Shown one piece after another: positions 1-7,781 of a stretch of DNA of 37,770 bases. Within the stretch, counting starts at the first letter, position 1. The number at the start of each line of letters is the position of its first letter. Both the position numbers and the translations under genes were made by a program. Under the pieces are notes generated by a model, which had not been told where the DNA came from, ran no database searches, and was given only the letters and a program-made list of their open reading frames with translations. The stretch covers positions 1 to 37,770 of the forward strand of contig JAJDCX010000039.1 of NCBI GenBank assembly GCA_029260615.1, given 5' to 3'. Origin of the DNA: Phycisphaeraceae bacterium (lineage in GTDB: Bacteria; Planctomycetota; Phycisphaerae; Phycisphaerales; Phycisphaeraceae).

Positions 1-864
1 GCGTGTCTTGGTGCTCTGGCTGAAATAGGAAGGTGTCGTGCGCTGGGCCCAAGGGACTTCGTCCACGTTATTGGTATGTTGCCAATCCATGAACCGTATC
101 ACCTTGAACGGACGGAGCCGTTTGACAAACAGCGGGTGGAACGTGGAGGGCGAGGTTTCGTCGAAGCCCGGCATCCATATCTTGATGTTCTTGATAGGGT
201 CATTGGGATTAGACCCGGTGACCACCAAGCTGATGCTGATCTCGGTGCCGGCCACATCAAACGTCACTTGGCCGGTCGATGCCTGGACGTTTTGGACATT
301 GCCTGTGAATGCAAGCGATCCGCCGGCACCGTCGTAGGTGCAGATATAGGTACCGGTCGGGAACCCAGGGATTTGATCCACAAGGATTGTCGAAGCGGTG
401 TCGTTCACTTCAAGGATCGGCCAGCCGTTGGAGTCCGTGGCGGTAGAGGTATTAGATAAAGTCCATTCCCTGGCGCGCTTCATGATGTCCACGAATATCC
501 ACTCTCGGGCCCAGTACCGTGACTCGTGGAGGTTCATGCCTTTGAAGGGTTGTCTGGTTGGGTAGCCGGCGTTCCAGTTGGCCAGGACGACGTTGAGGTC
601 AGCGATACCGATGAAGCCGGGCTTGGCGGGGTTGTGATGGGCGTCGCCCGCTGACAAGTCGCCTGGGGTGACGTATTGGTTCCAGTTGCCCAGGATGATA
701 TTGAGGTCTTGGATGCCGACGAAGCCGTCGTCGTCGAGGTCGCCTAGGATGGCGGGGACCTGGGCGAGGGCTGGGGTGGATAGGGTCAGGCCCAGGAGCA
801 AGGCGGCGCAGGCGGCGGTCAGTTTACGGAAATGTCGTGTGTGTGTTTTTGGGGGGGGGTACAC
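1..864 (-). CDS. Secreted dockerin-repeat protein, 3' end outside the window
   Basis: This frame is open for 288 codons and runs off the left edge, so the C-terminus is missing. A hydrophobic signal peptide ending in a PALAQ-type cleavage site is followed at once by two dockerin-like repeats: one with a calcium-loop-like GDLDDDGFVGIQDL then NIILGNWNQ, the other PGFIGIADL then NVVLANWN. Such doublets are common in planctomycete secreted proteins, usually at the C-terminus; here they are N-terminal. The later part contains IWMPGF, FHPLFVKRLRPF and RFMDWQHTNN, which recall the start of a secreted glycosidase-like domain; that assignment is from memory and weak. The start is unusual. The best ribosome site (GGAGG, five bases before ATG at 871-869) leads into a frame that a run of nine C on the coding strand (851-859) takes to a stop. 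The intact frame begins only at GTG 864, or at the ATG if the run were eight. I place the start at GTG and flag the ATG. Confidence 0.75.
   Translation of the reverse strand, partial: MYPPPKTHTRHFRKLTAACAALLLGLTLSTPALAQVPAILGDLDDDGFVGIQDLNIILGNWNQYVTPGDLSAGDAHHNPAKPGFIGIADLNVVLANWNAGYPTRQPFKGMNLHESRYWAREWIFVDIMKRAREWTLSNTSTATDSNGWPILEVNDTASTILVDQIPGFPTGTYICTYDGAGGSLAFTGNVQNVQASTGQVTFDVAGTEISISLVVTGSNPNDPIKNIKIWMPGFDETSPSTFHPLFVKRLRPFKVIRFMDWQHTNNVDEVPWAQRTTPSYFSQSTKTR
851..859 (-). repeat. C9 homopolymer tract at the start of the dockerin-repeat gene
   Basis: Nine G on the plus strand are read as nine C in the gene direction, between the ATG at 871 and the signal peptide. With nine, the ATG frame reaches TAA after 15 codons; with eight, the ATG runs straight into the signal peptide frame. 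This could be a slippage-prone switch, an assembly error, or simply an unused ATG upstream of a GTG start. Confidence 0.8.
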
Positions 865-979
865 GGTTCATCCTTGCCTCCATGATGGTTTGTCGTCGTC
901 CCGGCGTGGCCTGCGGTGGAAAGCCGGGGGCCGATCGATGCGGCGGGGAAGGGGTCCCGGATGGCCTCATCAAGTATTC

Positions 980-1008
980 AGGTTAAAACTTGCGGGGCGG
1001 AAAGTCAA
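980..1008 (-). promoter_or_regulatory. Candidate sigma-70-type promoter for the dockerin-repeat gene
   Basis: On the minus strand TTGACT (1008-1003) lies 17 bases before TAACCT (985-980). The -35 element matches the consensus at five of six positions and the spacing is ideal; the -10 is weak. It would give a leader of about 100 bases. The rest of the gap (865-1098) holds no gene that I can see. Confidence 0.4.
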
Positions 1009-1098
1009 GCTAAATTATTGAGAAAGCATGATCTGAGGTAAGAATATTGCCGTGGGGTTGGGAGTCGGGTTCGCGCTTTAGTTTGAGGTGTGTGTGGT

Positions 1099-1860
1099 CT
1101 ACGCGAGCAGTGCGAGCAGTTGTCCGCGGCTGGTGACCATGAGTTTGCGGTAGATGCTTTTGACGTGGACGTGGATGGTGTTGGGGGATCGGTTCAGTGC
1201 GTCGGCGACTTCACGTTCTGTTTCGTTGAGTTGCAGGCGTTCCATGACCCGGTGTTCGGTGGCGCTTAGTCTTTTTAAGAGGTCCTGGACGGGCATGATG
1301 GTGACGGGGGGGGCTGTGGTTTTGGGTGTGCGGCCTAGTCGTTGCAGTTCTCGGCGGTGGGCTTGCTGGATGAGTTCGGTGGCCTGTGGGGTGAAGCGTG
1401 AAAGGCGGTCTATGTCCTTGTGCATGAAGGGTGATTTTCCCAGACAGCGCAGGAACAGCAGGCGGCAGTTGGGTTTGGAGGAGAGGGAAACACACAGGGA
1501 GGTGGGGTCGATCCGCGCCTGGGGGAATGCTGTGGCCCGAGAGAGTTCTTCACAGATCTGGGCGTCCCGGGGGTAGTCGGGGGCAAACAGTCGGGGGTCC
1601 TGGTGTGCGGTGGTTTTTAGCTGTTGCCAGAGTTTTGAGTGGGGGTCGGTGGGCCAATAGCGTAGTTGGCGATATTGGTCAGAGGTGAGTTTGATGCCTT
1701 GTAGGCCCAGGTACACTTGCTCTATTTGGCTGGGTTTGTCCCATGTGAGGGCCAGGGCTGCTTGGGCGTCGATCACCCGCATCAGGATGTCCACTGCGTG
1801 GGCCAGTGCGCCGTAGGTTGGGGATTCAAGGTCACGGAACACCCGTGTCAGGTCCAGCAT
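1099..1860 (-). CDS. LuxR-family transcriptional regulator
   Basis: 253 residues. The C-terminal 55 or so form a LuxR/GerE helix-turn-helix: LSATEHRVMERLQLNETERE, then VADALNRSPNTIHVHVKSIY and RKLMVTSRGQLL, with the usual pattern of a recognition helix that follows S-x-N-T-I. The first 170 residues have mixed alpha/beta character and could be a GAF- or PAS-like sensor, but I see no diagnostic motif. There is no receiver domain with a phosphorylatable Asp, so this is not a standard two-component response regulator. It is divergent from the secreted-protein gene at 2143 across a gap of about 280 bases, so it may control that gene or itself. The ligand is unknown. The start ATG at 1860 has only a weak purine stretch before it. 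Confidence 0.8.
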   Translation of the reverse strand: MLDLTRVFRDLESPTYGALAHAVDILMRVIDAQAALALTWDKPSQIEQVYLGLQGIKLTSDQYRQLRYWPTDPHSKLWQQLKTTAHQDPRLFAPDYPRDAQICEELSRATAFPQARIDPTSLCVSLSSKPNCRLLFLRCLGKSPFMHKDIDRLSRFTPQATELIQQAHRRELQRLGRTPKTTAPPVTIMPVQDLLKRLSATEHRVMERLQLNETEREVADALNRSPNTIHVHVKSIYRKLMVTSRGQLLALLA

Positions 1861-1913
1861 GGTTCATGTCCCGGGGGCTGTTGAGTGGAGGGCCGGTGGG
1901 GGCTAGCCAGGTG

Positions 1914-1928
1914 CTCATGTCTTATGAG
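1914..1928. promoter_or_regulatory. Inverted repeat CTCAT-N5-ATGAG in a divergent promoter region
   Basis: A perfect 5-bp inverted repeat with a five-base spacer, in the 280-base gap between the LuxR gene and the divergent gene at 2143. It has the size of an operator half-site pair for a dimeric regulator, but it is short and could be chance. Nothing else in 1861-2142 is clear apart from an AT-rich stretch at about 2110-2142 just before the next gene. Confidence 0.2.
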
Positions 1929-2142
1929 TATTATCGGCTCTTGGGGGACTGCTTGATGGGGGGCGGTGTCAGGGGCTGGCACTGGGTTGGAGAAAAACCT
2001 GAAAAACTGCACTTGCGTTGGGGGATGGCGTAACCGATCATGGCTTAGACGTGTCCGTTTGGGGGGCGGCTCCGGGTCGATCCGTACGGCAGGAGCGTGG
2101 GGCGAGGCATATCTTAAATATCTGTAGATCAAGGATATATAA

Positions 2143-3321
2143 ATGTTTATGAGTCGAGATCATGGGACGTTCATGGGGATGGGCTTGGTTTGTCTCGTGC
2201 TGGTTTGGGCGGGTGCGAGCGTGGGTCAGGCTCATGAGGTGGATCAATACACGGTCCCTGCGGGTGAGGAAATGGTGGACCTGGGGGACTACTTCAACGA
2301 CTATTTTATTACTGCGATCCAGGAGGGTGTCAGGCGGACCAACCGGCGGATCGATCTTGACCTTGGCGGGGATGGAAGCCAGTTCGATCCGACGGACAAG
2401 CGGTACGGCTCGGGGGCTCTTAGGACCTATGACACCAGCACCCAGGGGCAGGCGTTGGGTTATCTGTATTCCGGTGAGGCGGTGGCACACTATGTGCGTA
2501 AGTCGATTCCCGATGCGGTGACGCTGATTGAGGGGTTGGAGTCCGATCTGCACAGCCGGGCGATCAAGGAGCGGTACCCTGGGGAGGTGGTGGCGTACCA
2601 CCCGTCGGACTTCAAGTGTGTGTATGCGAAGGTTCACTTCCCGTTGGATCCGCGGTCGGTGTTTCGGCTGTGGCGTGCGTCGAGTATCAAGGCCAACGGG
2701 ACGTACCTGGGGACGGATAAGATCGGGCATTTCGTGGACATGGGGTATCATTACTACAAGGTCTACAGGCGGATGCGTGGGAAGAAGGGCCTGGGGGAAC
2801 GCCGGGCGATGTACCGGGCGGCGCATGCTTTTGACACCGGGATTATGTCGGAGTCATCGGTGTTGGGTTATGTCACTGCGGGTGCTTACTCTAACGCGGA
2901 CATGGCCTCGAACTATGCCGGGTGTTTGTTCTACCGAAACCTCACCGAACCGGTCCGGCTCAAGGGGGTGGTTCGGCCGGCGATCGTGGTGCGTAGCGGG
3001 GATTACTGGAAGCTCAATGATTACGTCAAGGGTGAGCCCGATTTTTTCTCCTGGTTCATCTCCGAACACTACGACGAGGCGTTGAACCCCAGCCACTACG
3101 AGCGGGGTATGCGTAAGCCGATGCGTAAGGCGATCGGCAAGCGGTGCGAGAGTCTGGCGGACTGGTACGCGGATGAGAACGGTGACCGGCGGACCCCGGA
3201 GTACTTCCGGGTGAAGTTGTATGAGTTGGCCACTTACTACAACTCGGACTATGGGCATTCGGGCAAGTTCGACCAGTTGATCCACTTGGGGGATGCTTGC
3301 CGGGAAGCGCTGCCAGAATAA
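2143..3321 (+). CDS. Secreted protein of unknown family
   Basis: 392 residues. The N-terminus is a signal peptide (hydrophobic core about residues 11-28, likely cleavage after VGQA, before HEVDQY). The mature part is soluble and rich in aromatic and charged residues. Stretches that look conserved are GTDKIGHFVDMGYHYY (about residues 192-207) and SNADMASNYAGCLFY (about 250-264); the paired His and Asp/Asn residues could be a metal or catalytic site, but I recognise no family. No transmembrane segment, repeat or anchor is visible beyond the signal. AAGGA lies eight bases before ATG 2143; a second in-frame ATG at 2149 is a possible alternative start. The gene stands alone on plus, divergent from the LuxR gene, about 150 bases before fliD. 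Confidence 0.75.
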   Translation: MFMSRDHGTFMGMGLVCLVLVWAGASVGQAHEVDQYTVPAGEEMVDLGDYFNDYFITAIQEGVRRTNRRIDLDLGGDGSQFDPTDKRYGSGALRTYDTSTQGQALGYLYSGEAVAHYVRKSIPDAVTLIEGLESDLHSRAIKERYPGEVVAYHPSDFKCVYAKVHFPLDPRSVFRLWRASSIKANGTYLGTDKIGHFVDMGYHYYKVYRRMRGKKGLGERRAMYRAAHAFDTGIMSESSVLGYVTAGAYSNADMASNYAGCLFYRNLTEPVRLKGVVRPAIVVRSGDYWKLNDYVKGEPDFFSWFISEHYDEALNPSHYERGMRKPMRKAIGKRCESLADWYADENGDRRTPEYFRVKLYELATYYNSDYGHSGKFDQLIHLGDACREALPE

Positions 3322-3391
3322 GTCTTGTCATGCCAAGATGATGTGTTTGGATTAAGCCGCGTGCTTGTTTCCTGGCTGGGTATGATCCTGC

Positions 3392-3420
3392 TCAAGTCAC
3401 ACCCCCTTTAGGGTCGATAA
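3392..3420 (+). promoter_or_regulatory. Possible flagellar sigma-28-like promoter of fliD
   Basis: GTCGATAA (3413-3420) matches the FliA -10 consensus GCCGATAA at seven of eight positions. Upstream TCAAGTCA (3392-3399) vaguely resembles the -35 TAAAGTTT but sits about two bases too far away. The -10 also lies inside a 5-bp inverted repeat, AGGGT-N5-ACCCT (3410-3424). The position, about 50 bases before the fliD start, is right. Weak. Confidence 0.3.
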
Positions 3421-3469
3421 CCCTAGGGTGGGGCGGTTGTTTCGCCGCCTCCAGCGAGGCACGCCCCCC

Positions 3470-6400
3470 ATGGGAACTATTACCACCGGCACCGGGCTGA
3501 TCAGCGGCATTGACATTGCTGGGCTGATCGACCAACTGATTGCTCTTGAGGAGCGCCCCAGGGTGCTTGTCGAGCAGCGGAACGCTGTGCTCACGGCACA
3601 GCAGACGGCTTTCCAGGATGTGAACGCCAAGCTGCTGGGTTTGCAGTTCAATGTCGGTAACCTGACCGGGGCCAGCACGTTCGATGCGACGACGGGGACG
3701 ACGTCGAACGAGTCGGTTTTGACCATTGATAGTGGTGCGGGTGCTGTGCCGGGGAACTACGGGTTCACGGTGGATCGTTTGGTTGCGAGCCAGCAGGTGC
3801 TGACCAAGGGGTTCAAGGACATCAATACCACGGCGGTGGGGTCGGGGACACTGACGTTTGAGAGCGGAAAATCTCGGCTGGATTCGGACACGCTGCTGAG
3901 TGATCTTAACGGCGGTGCTGGGGCGACGCGGGGCTTGATCCGTGTGACCGATCGGTCCGGTGCGGTTGGGCTGATCGATCTGTCGCGGGCGGTCAGCATT
4001 GATGACGCGATTGAAACTATCAACAGCGCGACCAACGTCAGCGTCCGGGCGACGGTGACGGGGGATGGGCTGACTGTTACCGACAACACGGGGCTTGGGG
4101 CGGGTAATCTGGTGGTCACCAATGTCGGGATCACCGATACGGCGAGCAGCCTGGGGATCGTGGGGAACAGCGCCACCGGAGAGATCACGGGCACGGCGGT
4201 CAACTTCCTGGGTGTGGATACTTTGCTGGCCGCGGTCAACGACGGGTTGGGTATCGATATCCGTGACTCGGGTACGGCTGATTTCTCCATCTTCGGCGGG
4301 GACAATACCGAGTACGAGATCAACCTCCTCAGTGAGACGACGCTTGGGGATGTCGTTGACACGATCAACGCGGCGACCGGTGGGGTGGTGGTTGCATCGA
4401 TCGCCGCCGACGGGGTGAGCCTGACGCTGACCGATACCGGGTCGGGCGGGGGCAATTTCAAGGTGGTCGCCAACGGCACCAACACGGCTGCTGCGGACCT
4501 TGGGCTGTCGGGGGACGACATCGATGGTGACAATAAAATCGACGGTGACCGGATTATTGCCGGGATAAACTCGCGGCTTTTGAACAAGCTCAACGGCGGG
4601 GCCGGGCTCGGCGGGACGACGGCGCTGGTGAGTCAGTTGACCGTCGGGACGCCACTTTCTGACCTTTTCAATGGGGCGGGCGTTACCACTGCAGACCGCA
4701 AGGAACTGGTGATATTCGATCGTGCCGGCAATCCTGGATATACCATCGACCTGGACCCCTCATCGACCGTTTTCTCCAACACCGTAGGTGACCTGATTGG
4801 TTTCGTTAATGCCGGGACAAGCGGAAACGTGACGATGTCGATCAGCGGCAATCAATTAGTGCTGACTGACAACACGGGTGGAACCGGGAACCTCCGAGCG
4901 TTTGACAACCCCGGTTCACTTTCGACCATCATTGCTGATCTGGGCCTGACCATCAACGCTGCCGTAAGTTCTGTGACCGGTGTGGACACGAATCCCGTCC
5001 CGACTGCCAGCACCCAGTCGGGCGCGGGGCAGGTTTTGATTCAGGACCGCTTGGGTGTGACGTTCACGGCGGACCTGACGACGGCTAAGAGTGTTACGGA
5101 TGTGATTACGGGGATCAATGACGCTAGCGAAGCGGCGGGTGCGGGGATCACGGCGAGCCTGAACCGGGCGGGCAACGGCATCACGCTGGCCGACGGCTCG
5201 GGTGGGGCCGGGGACATCATCATCAGTGACACGACCGGTGCCACGGCGACGAACCTTAACATCGCTGGGACATTCACCGCGGATGAGGTCGAGTCCGGGA
5301 ACCTGCAGTACCAGTACCTCGCTGAGGGGACGAGCCTTAGTTCGCTGGGGTTTGTAAAGGGCAAGATCGACATCACCGACAGCACGGGTCTGACGCGGAC
5401 GATTAGTCTTCAGGAGACGGAGCAGACGATCGCTGATGTGTTGCAGGACATCAACGGCGCGGGGCTGGCGATCAATGCTCGGGTCAACGACAACGGGGAC
5501 GGGATCATCCTGGAAGACACCAACGCGGGTATCCAGGCGGTGGCGATCAAGGTCGAGGAGGCTGGGTCGGGCACGGCGAGTAGTCTTGGGATATTGGGTG
5601 AAGCCGCGACGGCTGGGGCTGACTTTGATGGGAGTTTCGAGAAGACCGTTGACTTCACCAGCGACGCCATGACCGGTGCGACCTTGCTGGCGGCACTGAA
5701 GAGCGGCGACGGGATCGAGTTTAACGATACCACCGCCGACTTCGAGATTACCACACGCGACGGCAACATCTTCGAGGTTGATCTGACCGTTGGGGTTACG
5801 ACGGTCGGGGAATTGGTCACCGCTATCCAGGACGCTGCTACGGCTGGCGGGTCCAATGTTTCGGTGGCGGTCAACGAGGCTGGGACCGGGTTGACACTTA
5901 CCGACAATACCACTGGGAACGGGAAGCTCACTTTTAATGCGCTCAACAACTCCGAAGCGCTGGGGGATCTGGGTTTCAAGGATGATGATGACGATAACGG
6001 GCAGACGGCCTCGGGGACGCTTGTCCAGATCACGACCCTCAGAGACCTGGCTGACCTTATCAACGAAACCGACGTCGGGATCGGCGCGGCGATTCTGAAT
6101 GATGGTTCGGCTGGGGCGCCGTTTCGGCTGATCCTCAGTGCGGACAAATCGGGTTCCGCGGGGGCGTTTGTTTTTGATGATGGCGGGGCGAATTTCAAGG
6201 GCTCGACGTTTTCCAAGGCGCAGGACGCGGTGGTTTTCTTTGGGTCTACGGACCCCGCGCAGGCCCAGATCATCACTTCGACAAGCAACACACTGGAAGG
6301 GGTCATCCCCGGGGCGACGATTAACCTGCTCTCGACCAGTGACCAGCCGGTGCAGGTCACGATCGCTCGGGATGACGGGTCGGTGACCGGTGCGGCACAG

Positions 6401-7003
6401 TCTTTTGTCGATGGGTTTAACACCCTGATGACTACGATCGACACCTACGACGCATTCAATGCGGATACGGAGGAGCGCGGGTTGCTGTTGGGTGACTCCG
6501 CGTTGATTCAGCTTAAGAACCGGCTGTTCTCTTCGATTCTTGCACGCAGCACGGACCTGACCGGGAGCTTCACGTCGTTGGCCCAGGTGGGGATCAGCGT
6601 CGGGTCCGGTGCGGTCTTGCGGCTGGACTCTGCTAAGTTCCAGAACGCCTTGAGTACCGACCGTGATGCGGTGGTCAACCTGTTTACCTTCAAGACGACC
6701 GGGACGGATGAGGATGGCGATACCATTACCACGGCCAAGGGTGTCGGGGTGGCCATCGACGAGTTGTTGGAGCGCCTGACGGACACGGAAACGGGGATCA
6801 TCGAGAACCGGGTGTCGTCGATCGACCGTCAGATCAGCCTGAACGCCGACCGGATCGAACAGTTGGACCTGGCGTTAGAGGTGAAGCGTGCCCGGTTGGA
6901 GGCGCAGTTTGTGGCGATGGAGAGTGCCCTGGCGCAGCTTCAGGGGCAGAGTTCGGCGTTGGCGAGCTTCCAGCCGGTGTCGTTCAACAGTAACAGCGGG
7001 TAG
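3470..7003 (+). CDS. fliD: Flagellar filament cap protein FliD, greatly enlarged
   Basis: FliD (HAP2) caps the growing flagellar filament and folds exported flagellin. The N-terminal region (MGTITTGTGLISGIDIAG, then LIDQLIALEERPR) is a typical FliD_N start, and the C-terminal 250 or so residues match FliD_C, ending in a long coiled-coil helix (about residues 1107-1160). The protein is 1177 residues against roughly 450-700 in most bacteria. The extra length is about seven modules like the flagellin/hook IN motif, each with a helix such as TINAATGGVVVASI, then a Leu-Thr-Asp-Asn-Thr-Gly-type strand (LTVTDNTG, LTLTDTGS, LVLTDNTG, ITLADGSG, IILEDTNA, LTLTDNTT, LILSADKS). A longer frame opens at GTG 3428, but the ATG at 3470 begins the conserved N-terminus and has GAGG about ten bases upstream. 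fliS follows. Confidence 0.93.
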   Translation: MGTITTGTGLISGIDIAGLIDQLIALEERPRVLVEQRNAVLTAQQTAFQDVNAKLLGLQFNVGNLTGASTFDATTGTTSNESVLTIDSGAGAVPGNYGFTVDRLVASQQVLTKGFKDINTTAVGSGTLTFESGKSRLDSDTLLSDLNGGAGATRGLIRVTDRSGAVGLIDLSRAVSIDDAIETINSATNVSVRATVTGDGLTVTDNTGLGAGNLVVTNVGITDTASSLGIVGNSATGEITGTAVNFLGVDTLLAAVNDGLGIDIRDSGTADFSIFGGDNTEYEINLLSETTLGDVVDTINAATGGVVVASIAADGVSLTLTDTGSGGGNFKVVANGTNTAAADLGLSGDDIDGDNKIDGDRIIAGINSRLLNKLNGGAGLGGTTALVSQLTVGTPLSDLFNGAGVTTADRKELVIFDRAGNPGYTIDLDPSSTVFSNTVGDLIGFVNAGTSGNVTMSISGNQLVLTDNTGGTGNLRAFDNPGSLSTIIADLGLTINAAVSSVTGVDTNPVPTASTQSGAGQVLIQDRLGVTFTADLTTAKSVTDVITGINDASEAAGAGITASLNRAGNGITLADGSGGAGDIIISDTTGATATNLNIAGTFTADEVESGNLQYQYLAEGTSLSSLGFVKGKIDITDSTGLTRTISLQETEQTIADVLQDINGAGLAINARVNDNGDGIILEDTNAGIQAVAIKVEEAGSGTASSLGILGEAATAGADFDGSFEKTVDFTSDAMTGATLLAALKSGDGIEFNDTTADFEITTRDGNIFEVDLTVGVTTVGELVTAIQDAATAGGSNVSVAVNEAGTGLTLTDNTTGNGKLTFNALNNSEALGDLGFKDDDDDNGQTASGTLVQITTLRDLADLINETDVGIGAAILNDGSAGAPFRLILSADKSGSAGAFVFDDGGANFKGSTFSKAQDAVVFFGSTDPAQAQIITSTSNTLEGVIPGATINLLSTSDQPVQVTIARDDGSVTGAAQSFVDGFNTLMTTIDTYDAFNADTEERGLLLGDSALIQLKNRLFSSILARSTDLTGSFTSLAQVGISVGSGAVLRLDSAKFQNALSTDRDAVVNLFTFKTTGTDEDGDTITTAKGVGVAIDELLERLTDTETGIIENRVSSIDRQISLNADRIEQLDLALEVKRARLEAQFVAMESALAQLQGQSSALASFQPVSFNSNSG

Positions 7004-7060
7004 CGAGAGTGGTCAAAGCGCGTCCCCGGCCGCTTATCGGTCCTGGTAAAAGCACTTAGC

Positions 7061-7089
7061 TAACGGAGGCCTAGCGTCCTTGCCGATAT
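7061..7089 (+). promoter_or_regulatory. Possible flagellar sigma-28-like promoter of fliS
   Basis: GCCGATAT (7082-7089) matches the FliA -10 consensus at seven of eight positions, about 50 bases before the fliS start. TAACGGAG (7061-7068) is a poor -35 at the same 13-base spacing as in front of fliD. Two similar boxes before two flagellar genes make this slightly more credible than either alone. Confidence 0.3.
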
Positions 7090-7137
7090 GACAGGCACCG
7101 GCGTCCCGTTTTTGTGCCGGCAAGGAATAGCTACGCG

Positions 7138-7587
7138 ATGAGTCAAAAGCCGGTCAATCCGTACCTCAAGACCAAGATCATGACCGCCAGCCCCGAGGAG
7201 CTGCGGCTGATGTTGTATGAGGGGGCTCTGAAGTTCTGCCGGCAGGCCAAGATCTCGCTGGAGAAGCAGAGCTACGAGGACAGCTACAACAACCTCATGC
7301 GGGCGCAGAAGATTGTTCTGGAGCTATCGACGAGCCTGAACCATGACGCCGACCCGCAGCTATGCCAGCGGCTTTCCGCGTTGTATACCTACGTCTACCG
7401 GCTGCTGGTGGATGCGAATATGAAGCGTGAGATCGAGATCGTGGACGAGGCGATCAAGCTTGTTGAGTACGAGCGGGAGACCTGGCAGATGCTCATGAAG
7501 AAGCTCGCTGGGGAAGGCAAGCCCACCGACGCCTCGATCAGCACGGCCCAGCAGACCGCTATCAGCAGCCTGTCCCAGAGCGCGTGA
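7138..7587 (+). CDS. fliS: Flagellar export chaperone FliS
   Basis: 149 residues, the normal size. FliS binds the C-terminus of flagellin in the cytosol and stops it polymerising before export. The family start NPYLKTKIMTASPEELRLML with YEGALKFC is clear, as are the later helices (YNNLMRAQKIVLELSTSLN; LSALYTYVYRLLVDANMKRE). The tail is Ser/Ala/Gln-rich. A GTG at 7114 is in frame, but ATG 7138 has AAGGA about eleven bases upstream and fits the family length. It lies 134 bases after fliD and ends before a strong terminator, so fliD-fliS is a self-contained unit. The flagellin gene is not in the window. Confidence 0.92.
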   Translation: MSQKPVNPYLKTKIMTASPEELRLMLYEGALKFCRQAKISLEKQSYEDSYNNLMRAQKIVLELSTSLNHDADPQLCQRLSALYTYVYRLLVDANMKREIEIVDEAIKLVEYERETWQMLMKKLAGEGKPTDASISTAQQTAISSLSQSA

Positions 7588-7633
7588 CGGCGGCGGGGAG
7601 CCACCCACCAACCAACCTGATTTAAACGTGCAG

Positions 7634-7660
7634 CCCCGGCCTTGGTCGGGGTTGTTTTAT
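7634..7660 (+). terminator. Rho-independent terminator after fliS
   Basis: CCCCGGCC-TT-GGTCGGGG forms a GC-rich stem (one G-T pair; in practice a four-base loop), followed by TTGTTTTATT. It lies 47 bases after the fliS stop and closes the fliD-fliS unit. Confidence 0.8.
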
Positions 7661-7781
7661 TGGGCCATCAAATATTCGCTGGGGGCAATATCAGGATCTT
7701 TAGAGAAGCCGCAGGGGCTTAATCGGCGTGCCTCAAGAGCCGATATCTCAAGGTGTCCCAATACCGATTTGGAGCCTGCTG

